Of a stretch of 64,000 bases of DNA, positions 8,958 to 17,578 are shown one piece after another. Made by a program: the position numbers and the translations under genes. This DNA is from Mesorhizobium caraganae. GTDB taxonomy: Bacteria; Pseudomonadota; Alphaproteobacteria; Rhizobiales; Rhizobiaceae. The stretch lies in assembly GCF_016836705.1 (NCBI RefSeq), contig NZ_JAFCGY010000001.1, positions 1,178,001 through 1,242,000 on the forward strand, written 5' to 3'. The notes under the pieces are model-generated. The model worked only from the letters and a program-made list of their open reading frames with translations, searched no databases and was not told the DNA's origin. How positions within the stretch are numbered: position 1 is the first letter of the stretch; every line of letters starts with the position of its first letter.

Positions 8958-8993
8958 TTGCTGCAGTGCAATATTTTTGTGGCACCGCAACAA
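8958..8993 (+). promoter_or_regulatory. Paired operator-like site, inverted orientation
   Basis: TTGCTGCAGTGCAA (8958-8971), an eight-base AT-rich spacer and TGGCACCGCAACAA (8980-8993) start exactly 22 bp apart. The reverse complement matches the site at 10373 at about 29 of 36 positions. It lies 90 bases before the ATG chosen for the next transferase. The AT-rich spacer may also act as a promoter element. Confidence 0.6.
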
Positions 8994-9082
8994 TCAACGT
9001 GTATTCTGCCTGTCTACATTAGGGCTTGTGCGATATGGACCGCTTGGGGGTCCGGGCAAGCCCCAACCTTATGGGGCGGGTC

Positions 9083-10324
9083 ATGCGCGTGGGCTTTGTC
9101 GTCGGCGAATTCCCCCTCCTTTCGGAAACCTTCGTCGCAGACCAGATGGCTGGGCTGCTGGCGCGGGGCTTCGACGTGGAGGTCGTATGCGACAGGACGA
9201 AAGGTGACGACCGAATCGACCGGCAAAGCGAGCCGATGGCGACGCTGCTCGCCAGAACTCAACATTGGTGGCGATGGGCCGCTGGACTCAGCAAATTTGT
9301 ACGGCGGCTGCCGCCGCGCCTGCGATACAAGGCTTCGACCGCTCTTGATGCTGTCTTTGCACGCCGCCTGAACCGCTGTGACGTGATTGTCGCTCACTTC
9401 GGACAGAACGGCGAGAGAGCAGCCGCGCTGAAGAAATGGAAGGTTCTCAAACCACCGGTCATAACCATCTTTCACGGCGCGGACGTGGCGATCCCGGCGC
9501 GGCAGGCAGTGCTCTCGACGCAATACGCTGGACTGATCAAGCATGGGACCCTGAACCTGCCCGTCAACGATTACTTCCGCACGATGTTGCTGGAGGCCGG
9601 CCTGTCCCAGTCGAGCACGACGGTTCATCATATGGGAATTGATTCCCTCGAAATCGGCTATCGCTGGGAATCGTGGGAAAGCACCCAATTGGTCGTGACG
9701 ACGGTTTGCCGCCTGGTCGAAAAGAAAGGCGTCGAGTTCGCCTTGCGCGCCCTGGCCTCCCTAAAGGCCTCCCATCCTGAGATAGACTGGCGCTACGACA
9801 TTATCGGCGACGGCCCACTGCGGATGGATCTGGAGAAGCTGGCGCTGGAACTGGGTTTGACCGGGCGCGTAACATTCCTCGGCAGTCTCCCTCACGCGGA
9901 GGTGAAACAGCGGCTTCGCAAGGCGCATCTCTTCTTGCTGCCGAGTATCACCGCCAGTGACGGCGATATGGAAGGCATTCCGGTCGCGCTCATGGAAGCG
10001 ATGGCCTCCGGGTTGATTGCGGTGAGCACGTATCATTCCGGAATCCCGGAGCTCATCGAGGATCGTGAGACAGGGTTGCTTGCACCCGAGCGAGACGTTT
10101 CACTGCTTGCCGGCAAGCTTGCCTGGGCCGCGGAGCATCCGGCGGCATGCGAGCGTATCGCGCTTGCTGCACGCCGCAAGGTCGAGGAGGACTTCAACGC
10201 AGATGCTCTGAACGAACGTTTTGCGCAGATCGTTATCCAACTGGCCGCGCAAGGCTTTGCACCTGAACCTGCCAGGCATGTCGGCGTTGCCGAGGGCTTG
10301 GCGGATCCTTCATCTGCCGGCTGA
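9083..10324 (+). CDS. GT4-family glycosyltransferase (WcaL/AmsK-like), paralogue 1
   Basis: A 413-residue GT-B transferase beginning MRVGFVVGEFPLLSETFV. The donor site contains SDGDMEGIPVALMEAMASG, an E-x7-E motif. It is a clear paralogue of the next gene: both share SETFV, VSTYHSGIPELI and HHMG segments at the same positions. The start at 9083 is chosen by alignment with that paralogue and a nearby GGGCGG; ATG codons at 9071 and 9026 are in frame. It has its own operator-like site. Such enzymes extend lipid-linked repeat units; the sugar is not predictable. Confidence 0.8.
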   Translation: MRVGFVVGEFPLLSETFVADQMAGLLARGFDVEVVCDRTKGDDRIDRQSEPMATLLARTQHWWRWAAGLSKFVRRLPPRLRYKASTALDAVFARRLNRCDVIVAHFGQNGERAAALKKWKVLKPPVITIFHGADVAIPARQAVLSTQYAGLIKHGTLNLPVNDYFRTMLLEAGLSQSSTTVHHMGIDSLEIGYRWESWESTQLVVTTVCRLVEKKGVEFALRALASLKASHPEIDWRYDIIGDGPLRMDLEKLALELGLTGRVTFLGSLPHAEVKQRLRKAHLFLLPSITASDGDMEGIPVALMEAMASGLIAVSTYHSGIPELIEDRETGLLAPERDVSLLAGKLAWAAEHPAACERIALAARRKVEEDFNADALNERFAQIVIQLAAQGFAPEPARHVGVAEGLADPSSAG

Positions 10325-10372
10325 CACCGCCCTTGAGCGATTGATCGGCAGAGACGCCAAATCGAGGGAATC

Positions 10373-10408
10373 TTGCTACGCTGCACCAAAAATGTTGCAG
10401 TGCAGCAA
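10373..10408 (+). promoter_or_regulatory. Paired operator-like site, best-conserved copy
   Basis: TTGCTACGCTGCAC (10373-10386), the spacer CAAAAATG and TTGCAGTGCAGCAA (10395-10408) start 22 bp apart, two helical turns. The second box is a palindrome of the form TTGC-N6-GCAA. It is almost identical to the site at 17543, and the similarity continues for about 95 bases downstream into what is the coding start of exoL there. Confidence 0.65.
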
Positions 10409-10504
10409 GACCTGTACTAACGTCTGCGCGGGTGGGCCAAACAGCGGTCGAATTTCATGCTGCATGTCTTGTGCCTCGCGCACGACGTTTTCCGCCCGGC
10501 TGTC
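10409..10504 (+). pseudogene. Duplicated promoter tail and degenerate exoL 5' end
   Basis: The segment is homologous to 17579-17677. Both carry GGTGGGCCAA, then ACAGCGGTCGA, then ATGCTGCATGTCTTGT, which at 17627 is the start of exoL. Here the ATG at 10459 leads into only about 15 recognisable codons (LHVL-LAHDV) before the similarity ends and the real transferase starts at 10546. I read it as a copied promoter cassette with a gene-start remnant, now serving the GT4 gene downstream. Confidence 0.6.
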
Positions 10505-10545
10505 GTCAGGGGCACACCAGCTCCCCGCACGGGCGCATCCTGCCG

Positions 10546-11715
10546 ATGAAGATTTGCTTCGTAGTCGACAAGTTTCCCTCATTGTCCGAGACTTTCGTTC
10601 TCGACCAGATAGCCGGGTGCCTTGAGCGCGGCATGGAAGTCGGTGTGGTTTGCAACGAGACGTCCTTCGGCAAGGACCGCAATATCGACGATCCGCGCTG
10701 GCAGGCGCTGCCAGGAAAGGTCGTATGCTGGTGGGGCGGTCTGGGTCGCTATCGCCCGCTGCTCAGGAAGTGGTCCGGCAGGTTCTGGGACAAGCTCTCG
10801 ACGGCCATCGACATTGCTCACGCGCGAAAATTGCAGGGCGCCGACGTCATCGTCGCCCACTTTGGCAACAACGGCATGCGCGTGGCGCGCGCCATCAAGC
10901 GCGGCAGGATTTCCGCTCCCCTGGTGACGATATTTCACGGCCGCGATGTCGGCGAGCCGCTGCATGACAATACGCTCGCGCGCTACAAAATCGTGTTCGA
11001 AAAGGGCGTTCTTCAACTGCCGGTCAACGGCTTTTTCCGCGATGCCTTGATTGAGGTCGGTGCATCGCCGGAGCAGGTTGTGGTTCACCATATGGGGGTG
11101 CGGCCAAATGAGATCGACTACCAGTGGCGCTCGTGGGAGCAGGCCACGCTCTCTTTCATCTCGGTCTGCCGCCTGACCGAAAAGAAGGGCATCGAATATG
11201 CGCTTCGCGCGCTTGCCGGCCTGCCGCGCCGCGACTGGGTCTATTCGGTGATCGGCGGCGGAGAACTTCTTGAGGAGTTGAAGGCGATCGCTACAAATCT
11301 CGGCATCGCCGACCGGGTGAGTTTTCTTGGGTCCCGGCCGCACAGCGAAGTCAAGCAGCGTCTGCGCGATGCGCATGTGTTCCTGCTGCCCAGCGTCGGC
11401 GCGCGCGATGGCGATCTGGAAGGCATTCCGGTTTCGCTGATGGAAGCGATGGCCGCCGGGCTGACAGTGGTCAGCACATATCATTCCGGGATTCCCGAAC
11501 TGATCGATGATCACAAGACAGGCTTTCTCGTGCCTGAGCGGGACGTTGCGGCGCTGACCGGGAAACTTGCCTGGATCGCTGAGAACCCGAAGCCGTGTGA
11601 AGAGATCGCCCTCGCTGCGCGCAAGAAGATCGAGGCGGAGTTCAACTCCGATCTGCTGAACCAACATTTCGTGGAGATCGCCATGCAGCTTGGCGAAACG
11701 AGGTCGCTTGCATGA
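10546..11715 (+). CDS. GT4-family glycosyltransferase (WcaL/AmsK-like), paralogue 2
   Basis: A 389-residue GT-B transferase that begins MKICFVVDKFPSLSETFV and has the donor motif DGDLEGIPVSLMEAMAAG. It is closely similar along its length to the preceding gene, which suggests tandem duplication followed by divergence. The start at 10546 matches the paralogue; no strong ribosome site is visible. Its stop overlaps the flippase start by four bases (ATGA), so the two are translationally coupled. Its promoter region seems to derive from that of exoL. Confidence 0.82.
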   Translation: MKICFVVDKFPSLSETFVLDQIAGCLERGMEVGVVCNETSFGKDRNIDDPRWQALPGKVVCWWGGLGRYRPLLRKWSGRFWDKLSTAIDIAHARKLQGADVIVAHFGNNGMRVARAIKRGRISAPLVTIFHGRDVGEPLHDNTLARYKIVFEKGVLQLPVNGFFRDALIEVGASPEQVVVHHMGVRPNEIDYQWRSWEQATLSFISVCRLTEKKGIEYALRALAGLPRRDWVYSVIGGGELLEELKAIATNLGIADRVSFLGSRPHSEVKQRLRDAHVFLLPSVGARDGDLEGIPVSLMEAMAAGLTVVSTYHSGIPELIDDHKTGFLVPERDVAALTGKLAWIAENPKPCEEIALAARKKIEAEFNSDLLNQHFVEIAMQLGETRSLA

Positions 11716-13175
11716 ACGCCAATCCGCCCCCCCAGTTCGGTCGTGTCGCCCTGCGCGGCGGGCTGGTTACCATCGGCGCCCAGGGCTTCAAGATGGCGAT
11801 CCAGTTTCTCTCCGTCATCGTGCTCGCCCGTCTGCTCGTTCCCGAGGATTTCGGTCTGGTGGCTTCCGTCGGGCCGATCGTGGCCTTTGTCGGACTGCTT
11901 CAGAATCTGGGCCTGCAGCAGGCTGTGGTTCAGCGCAAGGACATCACCAACCAGCAGCTCAACCAGGTGTTCTGGATCAGCGCGCTGGTCGGGCTGGGCA
12001 GTGCCGTGGTGGTGGCCGGCCTGGCGCCTGCCGTCGCCGCGTTCTACGGCGATCAACGCATGTCCGGCATCACCCTTGGCTCCGCCCTGCCGCTGCTTCT
12101 CGGCAGTCTGGCCGCGGTGCCGCTGGCGTTGATGAATCGCCACCTGCAGTTCGGCCAGCTCGCACTGAACGACGTGATAAGCGCCGCCGCCGGACTTCTG
12201 ACCGCCGCGATCGCGGCCTATGCGGGGCTCGGCTACTGGTCGCTGGTCATCGGCCCGGCGGTTTCGGCGGTTGTCGCCCTGGCTGCCGCCTGGCGGGTGG
12301 CGCGATGGACGCCGTTGCGGCCGGACCTGAAAGTCGACGCCGACATATTGTCGTTCGGCGCCAACCTGACCGGCTTCAACCTTGCCAACTTCTTCTCGCG
12401 CAATCTCGACAACATTCTCATCGGAAAATATTCCGGTGCGATCGAGCTCGGCTATTACGACCGCGCCTACAAGCTCCTGCTGTTCCCGCTGCAGAACATC
12501 AACCAGCCGCTGACGCGGGTCATGGTGCCGCTGCTCAGCCGCATCCACGACGACAAGGCCCGCTTTCGCGATATCTACGTGCGCACCAACTGGATGCTGG
12601 CGGCCGTTACCATGCCTGGCATCGCCGCGCTGACGCTGACCTCCGATCAGATCGTCGGCCTTCTCTTCGGCGCGGGCTGGGCGCCGGTCGCGCCGATCTT
12701 TGCCTGGCTGGGCATCGCCAGCCTGGTCCAGTCCGTTTCAAGCACGACGGGGTGGATATTCATCTGTCAGGGCAAGACGAAGACCATGTTCCACTGGGGC
12801 ATCTACTCGTCGCTGACGACCGTCGCTGCCTTCCTCGTCGGCCTGCATTGGGGCGCCGTCGGCGTTGCCGCGGCCTATGCCATCAGCGGTTACGTGCTGC
12901 GCGTTCCCGTGCTCGCGGTACTGGTTCATCGCGTCGGCCCGGTGACCGCCACCGACTTCCTGCTCATGCAGGGGCTTTTCATCGCCTCGTCCCTGCTTGC
13001 CTGGTTCTTGTACCTGTGGTTGCCGGCGTCGCTGACCGGCCAGTCAGACCTGCTCGCGGTCTTTCTGGCGCTTGCCCTCAACTACGGCATCGGTCTCGTT
13101 TTCATGCTTGCCGTCCCGCAGTCGCGACGCGCTTTGTCCACCACCCTGTCCAACGCCGCGCGCAACATCCGCTGA
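11712..13175 (+). CDS. Polysaccharide repeat-unit flippase (Wzx/ExoT-type)
   Basis: A 487-residue integral membrane protein of the polysaccharide synthase (PST/MOP) family with about twelve to fourteen predicted helices, for example FKMAIQFLSVIVLARLLVP near the N-terminus. Family members move undecaprenyl-diphosphate-linked oligosaccharides to the periplasm. SRNLDNILIGKYSG is a typical central PST segment. It is coupled to the GT4 gene upstream. Its 3' end overlaps the convergent pyruvyl transferase gene by 132 bases. No polymerase (Wzy/ExoQ) is visible in the window, so the export set is incomplete here. Confidence 0.85.
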   Translation: MNANPPPQFGRVALRGGLVTIGAQGFKMAIQFLSVIVLARLLVPEDFGLVASVGPIVAFVGLLQNLGLQQAVVQRKDITNQQLNQVFWISALVGLGSAVVVAGLAPAVAAFYGDQRMSGITLGSALPLLLGSLAAVPLALMNRHLQFGQLALNDVISAAAGLLTAAIAAYAGLGYWSLVIGPAVSAVVALAAAWRVARWTPLRPDLKVDADILSFGANLTGFNLANFFSRNLDNILIGKYSGAIELGYYDRAYKLLLFPLQNINQPLTRVMVPLLSRIHDDKARFRDIYVRTNWMLAAVTMPGIAALTLTSDQIVGLLFGAGWAPVAPIFAWLGIASLVQSVSSTTGWIFICQGKTKTMFHWGIYSSLTTVAAFLVGLHWGAVGVAAAYAISGYVLRVPVLAVLVHRVGPVTATDFLLMQGLFIASSLLAWFLYLWLPASLTGQSDLLAVFLALALNYGIGLVFMLAVPQSRRALSTTLSNAARNIR

Positions 13176-14450
13176 GCGACTACCGATCAGCGACGCCAGC
13201 AGGTTTGTGGCCGACATTGCCGAAGCGTGTTCCTCAAGCACGGCCTTAAGGCTTGTCTTGCGATAGCGGTCGAGATTTCCCGCAAACCGGCCGAGCTTTT
13301 CGCGCGCCTCTGCGGACGTCACGGTGTCGATGTCGAGCAGCACATCGTCGACACCTATGCGCTTGGCCACTTCCTTGGTCTTGAACTCATAGGCGATCGG
13401 CAGCACCGGCGTGCCGACGCAAAGCGACATGATCATCATGTGCATGCGCGTCGCGACGACGAAGTCGAAGCCCTTCACCAGCGCCATCAACTGGTCCGGC
13501 GTGTGGAACGCTGCGTCGACGGTCACATGCCTGGCGATCTCAGGATCGAGCTCGGCGACGATGGCCCGCGCGGTCTTGGAATCGTCATGGGCATATTCCG
13601 GCACGCCCTGACACGTGGAGACAAAGGTCACCTCCTTGCCGAGGTCCCTGACAAGAATTGTGGCGATCTCGCGGATCGAATCGAGATAGCGGCGCATGCC
13701 GCCTTCACCGTCGCTGACGTAGTTCCAGTGGCGTACGGAAATGGCGACGCGGCCAGTCGGCGCCGGCGGCTGGCTGGAAGCGAGTGACTTGCCGATCCTA
13801 TCGGTATCGGCCAGGGCGAATACGGCATCGGCCACCACGTGGCACTTGCCGAGATCCTTAACCAGATCCTGGATATGGGTCCGCGACCGTTCATCGCGCA
13901 GCAGGATTAGCGGGCTGCGGTCAAAGATCGGGCCAAGCTCCTGGCGGTTGTAACTTTTGTTGAACGGGCCGAGGGATTGTGTGAAGAAGACCGGATCCTT
14001 GCCAAATATGGCATCAAGCCGGAACTGATTGAGGCGTCGTTCGAGATTGTAGTTCTCGACGAGATAGGTTCCCCCCGTCGTGACCACCATGTCCGCGTCG
14101 GCGTAAATGTCGAGACCGCGCCGGTCGTTCTGGCTTAAAAAAGTGCCAAGCGCGCTGGTGCCAAACCAGCGCAGGGCCTGGAGAACGAGCCGATTGTAGA
14201 TCGGCTTGAACCGGTCCTTCAGCCCGCTGCCATTCTTGTATCGGAACAGGGATTCCGACAGCAGCTTGTGAAATTCGAGGTCGGGATAATCCTTCTTCGG
14301 ATAGAGCCTTTCTGCAACCTCGGGCTGGCTGTCGAACACGGCGAACCGCAAATTGCCCGGCACGATCGTCTTGAGAATGTGGCGGATCGCCAGCAGAATC
14401 GCCGCATCCCCGGTATTCAGGCAGACTGTGTTTTCGACGACGATCTTCAT
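13044..14450 (-). CDS. Polysaccharide pyruvyl transferase family protein
   Basis: A 468-residue member of the family that adds ketal-linked pyruvate from PEP to sugars (as ExoV and WcaK do). The N-terminus VVENTVCLNTGDAAIL and the C-terminal VATRMHMMIMSLCVGTPVLPI are family hallmarks, the latter with the conserved Arg-His-Met stretch. The last 40 or so residues, rich in Gly, Arg and Lys, are encoded antisense to the flippase. They look like readthrough after loss of an earlier stop rather than a folded domain. Two operator-like sites lie 194-257 bases upstream. A pyruvylated polymer is implied. Confidence 0.82.
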   Translation of the reverse strand: MKIVVENTVCLNTGDAAILLAIRHILKTIVPGNLRFAVFDSQPEVAERLYPKKDYPDLEFHKLLSESLFRYKNGSGLKDRFKPIYNRLVLQALRWFGTSALGTFLSQNDRRGLDIYADADMVVTTGGTYLVENYNLERRLNQFRLDAIFGKDPVFFTQSLGPFNKSYNRQELGPIFDRSPLILLRDERSRTHIQDLVKDLGKCHVVADAVFALADTDRIGKSLASSQPPAPTGRVAISVRHWNYVSDGEGGMRRYLDSIREIATILVRDLGKEVTFVSTCQGVPEYAHDDSKTARAIVAELDPEIARHVTVDAAFHTPDQLMALVKGFDFVVATRMHMMIMSLCVGTPVLPIAYEFKTKEVAKRIGVDDVLLDIDTVTSAEAREKLGRFAGNLDRYRKTSLKAVLEEHASAMSATNLLASLIGSRSADVARGVGQGGGQSASRLRDGKHENETDAVVEGKRQKDREQV

Positions 14451-14643
14451 GGAATTACCTCATTGCGTCAGCAAATCCCGCGGCCAGGCCAGCGGTGCTC
14501 AAGACGGGCGTAGTGACCGAAAATGCTGCACGCCAGGACAATCCCGATGCGGTCCGCGTCACGATTTAGGGCGTTGCACCGGGCTGATGGCCAACGCACG
14601 GCTCGAGTGGCACTCAAGCAAGTCCGAGATTAGCGGATCAATT

Positions 14644-14657
14644 TTGCACTGCAACAA
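14644..14657 (-). promoter_or_regulatory. Operator-like box upstream of pyruvyl transferase
   Basis: TTGCACTGCAACAA matches the 14-bp box at 12 of 14 positions relative to TTGCAGTGCAGCAA. It lies 15 bases from the paired site at 14672-14707, so this promoter may hold three boxes. Confidence 0.45.
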
Positions 14658-14671
14658 AAAACGTGCACTCA

Positions 14672-14707
14672 TTGCTACGCCGCACCGAAAATGTTGCGAT
14701 GCAGCAT
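14672..14707 (-). promoter_or_regulatory. Paired operator-like site upstream of pyruvyl transferase
   Basis: TTGCTACGCCGCAC (14672-14685), the spacer CGAAAATG and TTGCGATGCAGCAT (14694-14707) start 22 bp apart. The nearest gene start is the minus-strand pyruvyl transferase at 14450. On the other side the GH16 gene ends at 14781, so this site can only serve the former. Confidence 0.6.
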
Positions 14708-14780
14708 CAAGTCGCACCGGCACGATCAACCATCTGCTCGATATTCGACATAAGCAGCTTTCGCTGCCGGTTTCTTGCCC

Positions 14781-15575
14781 TCACGGGGCGATATCGCTTC
14801 GCCTGTAACCGTGAAGTGTCATGACCAATCTGTCCGAAGCAGCCATTGGCTCCCATTTGCCGGCCCAGCGTGCGTCCATGACAGCGCCTGCCGCAACCCA
14901 AAGGTCGAAATATGGCTTCATGGGATGGTTCGGAAAGGCGCCGCCGTTGGTGTCAGCCGGCGTAACCACAGCAGCTTCCTTCCCGTCGATGAAGAAGGCA
15001 ACGCGTTTCCCGGCCTCATACTCTATGCCAAGGCGGTATCGCTTGCCCGACAGATCCCCAAGCAGGATCCATTTTACCCAAACGCTCTTGTGCTGGTTGT
15101 CGACGTCCGCCCAGACGGTGAGCTGCAACCCCTTCGTGCCGACGATCTCAAAATCGATTTCCTCATGGGCTTTGTCGTTGAATGTCCAAAGCGGCGCTGC
15201 GATCAACCCAGGCTTCATCGTCGGGAGCGTTACGTCCACTTCCCACCTTGCCGATGAAAAATCGGATTTGCCGCCGGATATCACCTCCGCGGACGCTTTC
15301 TCGCTGACGCTAAGCTGGAGTGCGCCGTCGACGATTTTGACGTTCGCGGCCTTCCAGTCATAGCCTCCGAGCTTGGGCTCGCTCCATTGCGACGGCACGA
15401 AGGGATTGGTGTATTTCCAGAGCTGGAGCTTGACCGCCGACCAGTCGGGAAGCTTGTCGAGGGCAGCGTCCCCGGCTCCTGCCACAACGCTCTCCGCCAG
15501 CGCCTGTCCAGCAACCGACTGCACGGCCGTGGAGGCAGCCAGAAGCACCAGGAGTTTTCTGCGTGTGCAATTCAT
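14781..15575 (-). CDS. Secreted GH16-family glycanase
   Basis: A 264-residue enzyme with a signal peptide, MNCTRRKLLVLLAASTAVQS, whose TRRKLLV could be a twin-arginine motif. The catalytic segment HEEIDFEIVG has the two Glu of GH16. The remainder is beta-rich with several Trp (VWADVDNQ, VWVKWILLG). It resembles exoK in fold only, and its substrate may differ. It is probably an extracellular or periplasmic enzyme trimming the polysaccharide. The gene has its own box pair 133 bases upstream. GH16 also includes transglycosylases, so hydrolysis is likely but not certain. Confidence 0.78.
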   Translation of the reverse strand: MNCTRRKLLVLLAASTAVQSVAGQALAESVVAGAGDAALDKLPDWSAVKLQLWKYTNPFVPSQWSEPKLGGYDWKAANVKIVDGALQLSVSEKASAEVISGGKSDFSSARWEVDVTLPTMKPGLIAAPLWTFNDKAHEEIDFEIVGTKGLQLTVWADVDNQHKSVWVKWILLGDLSGKRYRLGIEYEAGKRVAFFIDGKEAAVVTPADTNGGAFPNHPMKPYFDLWVAAGAVMDARWAGKWEPMAASDRLVMTLHGYRRSDIAP

Positions 15576-15707
15576 GCATGGCCTCCGTTGGCGCCTTTAA
15601 CCTTTCGGCGGCGACTTCAAGCCGGCCGTTTGATGCGGCTCTTCGACGTGAAGCAGCTTACGTGACACCTTGAGGATTGAGCCGTGCACCAAGGATATGG
15701 CAATTTT

Positions 15708-15743
15708 TCGCCGCACTGCATCAAAAATGTTGCAAAGCAGCAA
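15708..15743 (-). promoter_or_regulatory. Paired operator-like site upstream of second GH16 gene
   Basis: TCGCCGCACTGCAT (15708-15721), the spacer CAAAAATG and TTGCAAAGCAGCAA (15730-15743) start 22 bp apart. The spacer is identical to those at 10387 and 17557, although this site serves a minus-strand gene. That suggests orientation is not critical. Confidence 0.6.
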
Positions 15744-15856
15744 ATCCGTTCTCCTTGCCGCACCGTCCGGGAATAAACCGCCCCCTTCCGATCGGTGGGC
15801 CAATGCGCAACAGCAAAGCAACCGCGGTCGCTACTTTCGGAGCGGTGCCCGGGTGC

Positions 15857-17143
15857 TCAAGCCGCGGAGGCGGTCGGGATGCGGTGGGGTTGCTCCGGTG
15901 TATTTTCATTAGGCACAAACGGCGATGATACGGACGGCAAGGATTCAGCCGGCAAGGATTGCGGAGAGGAAACGTCAAGAGCTGGATCGAGTTGCGCCGG
16001 ATCGGTCGCTCGCTCCAGCGCAACACGATCGTAAAGCGCATCGAGAAATGCGCCTGCGGGTTCGGCCGCAAACATGGTTTCCGCCGTCCTGCGGGCTTGG
16101 CGCCGTAGCGGCGCCATCAGTTCGGGGTGGCCGATATAGGTCTTCAGCCGGTCAATGGCCAGGCAGGCAAGGCGCTCGACTTCATCGCGGAAATATTGGG
16201 CAAAATTCGTGTCGCCGCGGAAGTCGTATCCCGGGTTCCACCAATCACCGACCTCGTTCAGCTTCACTGGCAATGAAATCCCGTTGACGCCGTCCTCGAG
16301 GAATTCCGGCAGAGCGCAGACCCCCGTCCCAAGAACCGGAGTGTGCTCGGACATCGATTCCAGTGCAGAGTACCCAAACGTATCGCCGAACGTGGCGAGG
16401 ATGCTGAAATGCGAATTGCGCAGCAATTTTCGCACCGCCTGGTTTGGCAGCACCCCGTGATGTTGGACATTCTTCAGTCCGAGCAGTTTGAGATAGGGGT
16501 CGAAGAACCCTGGAGCTGTCGGGTCTGTCCATATGGGACCGCCAACCTGGAGACTGGAAACGATGTTCACCCGGATTGGCAAATTCTGCTCCAACGCCTT
16601 TTCCGCGATTTTGACCGCAACACATCCGCCCTTGCGGCCGAAATGGGCACCGACGAATGTCAGCACCAGTTCCGCTGCAGTGTCTTGGGACATCGCATCC
16701 TCAACCGCGGGCACGACGATATTCGGGTGACGAACCATCAGCTTTGCGGTCAGGAGGTCCAGCTGCGGATTTCCGGCATGCTGCGCCAGAAAACATCTGC
16801 GGGCGAAATGCGATAAGGCGATAATGCGGCGGCAGCCGGGGGTCGTGATCCGCGAGACCAGGTATCGCGCCATAAGCCCGCGTTTGCGAAGCGCGAACTG
16901 CCGCGGCAAATGGGATTCGAATGACATGATGTACTTCGAGGAATTGACAGGTATCCGGTTGAACGCATGCACCATGTCAACGGACAGAGCAGGTTCGATC
17001 AGCGTCACACCTTCCAGCTTCGACGAGACCAGGTTGAACGGCAGAAATCGCTGTCGCAGGATCGTATGTCGGGACGCTCGCGGCGTAACGAAACTGGTCG
17101 GATACTTGTCGTCATAGACGGCAATACGAAGAGACTTGCCCAT
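15857..17143 (-). CDS. Glycosyltransferase, GT4-like
   Basis: A 428-residue protein with GT-B features: an N-terminal domain starting LRIAVYDDKYPTSF, the strand LVLTFVGAHFGRKGG that opens the donor domain, and FGYSALESMSEHTPVLGTG with the conserved Glu of the donor site. The C-terminal 45 residues are Pro/Ser-rich and probably disordered. There is no signal peptide or membrane helix. It is transcribed away from exoL, and its 174-base upstream region holds a single operator-like box. The sugar specificity is unknown. Confidence 0.72.
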   Translation of the reverse strand: MGKSLRIAVYDDKYPTSFVTPRASRHTILRQRFLPFNLVSSKLEGVTLIEPALSVDMVHAFNRIPVNSSKYIMSFESHLPRQFALRKRGLMARYLVSRITTPGCRRIIALSHFARRCFLAQHAGNPQLDLLTAKLMVRHPNIVVPAVEDAMSQDTAAELVLTFVGAHFGRKGGCVAVKIAEKALEQNLPIRVNIVSSLQVGGPIWTDPTAPGFFDPYLKLLGLKNVQHHGVLPNQAVRKLLRNSHFSILATFGDTFGYSALESMSEHTPVLGTGVCALPEFLEDGVNGISLPVKLNEVGDWWNPGYDFRGDTNFAQYFRDEVERLACLAIDRLKTYIGHPELMAPLRRQARRTAETMFAAEPAGAFLDALYDRVALERATDPAQLDPALDVSSPQSLPAESLPSVSSPFVPNENTPEQPHRIPTASAA

Positions 17144-17316
17144 GCAGCACCCACCCGTATTTAAACAGTTGGCATCAGGGGTCTTCGCAAGCTATTCCAA
17201 AAGTGCAGCTGAGCTGCCATGCACTCATCATCCCGCACTGCAGCAGAATGCAGCGCGGATCCCCTAGCCAATTCAAAACCCCAACTTCCCTAGGGTGAAT
17301 TCAACATCATTTTTTG

Positions 17317-17330
17317 TTGCGGTGCAACAC
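17317..17330 (-). promoter_or_regulatory. Operator-like box upstream of GT4-like gene
   Basis: TTGCGGTGCAACAC differs from TTGCGGTGCAGCAA at two positions. It is 174 bases upstream of the minus-strand transferase start, and no partner is visible at 22 bp. Confidence 0.42.
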
Positions 17331-17542
17331 AATATTAGCAATTGGTTTACCACGGTCACCGACATCGGAGTTTTGATGGTCGGCGTGATCGGATCGCGAT
17401 TTTGCCGCGCACGGGGCAAAATTACCCGAAACTGCCGGCTCCGCACGTCGTACCATTTTCTGCGGCTCACCTGGGTAGCCACTTTTTGCGCGCTACCGAC
17501 TTCTGGCGATATATTTGTGCGGCGCGGTAGAGGTGGCTAATT

Positions 17543-17578
17543 TTGCTACGGTGCACCAAAAATGTTGCGATGCAGCAA
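17543..17578 (+). promoter_or_regulatory. Paired operator-like site upstream of exoL
   Basis: TTGCTACGGTGCAC (17543-17556), the spacer CAAAAATG and TTGCGATGCAGCAA (17565-17578) start 22 bp apart. It lies 48 bases before the exoL ATG. It is the likely parent or sister of the site at 10373, because the similarity runs through the leader into the first exoL codons. Confidence 0.65.

Noticed and set aside
15597..15821. A 74-codon minus-strand frame upstream of the second GH16 gene
   Set aside because: It overlaps the paired operator site and its sequence shows no recognisable protein features.
17273..17482. A 69-codon minus-strand frame in the regulatory intergenic region
   Set aside because: No ribosome site, no family resemblance, and it crosses the operator box at 17317.
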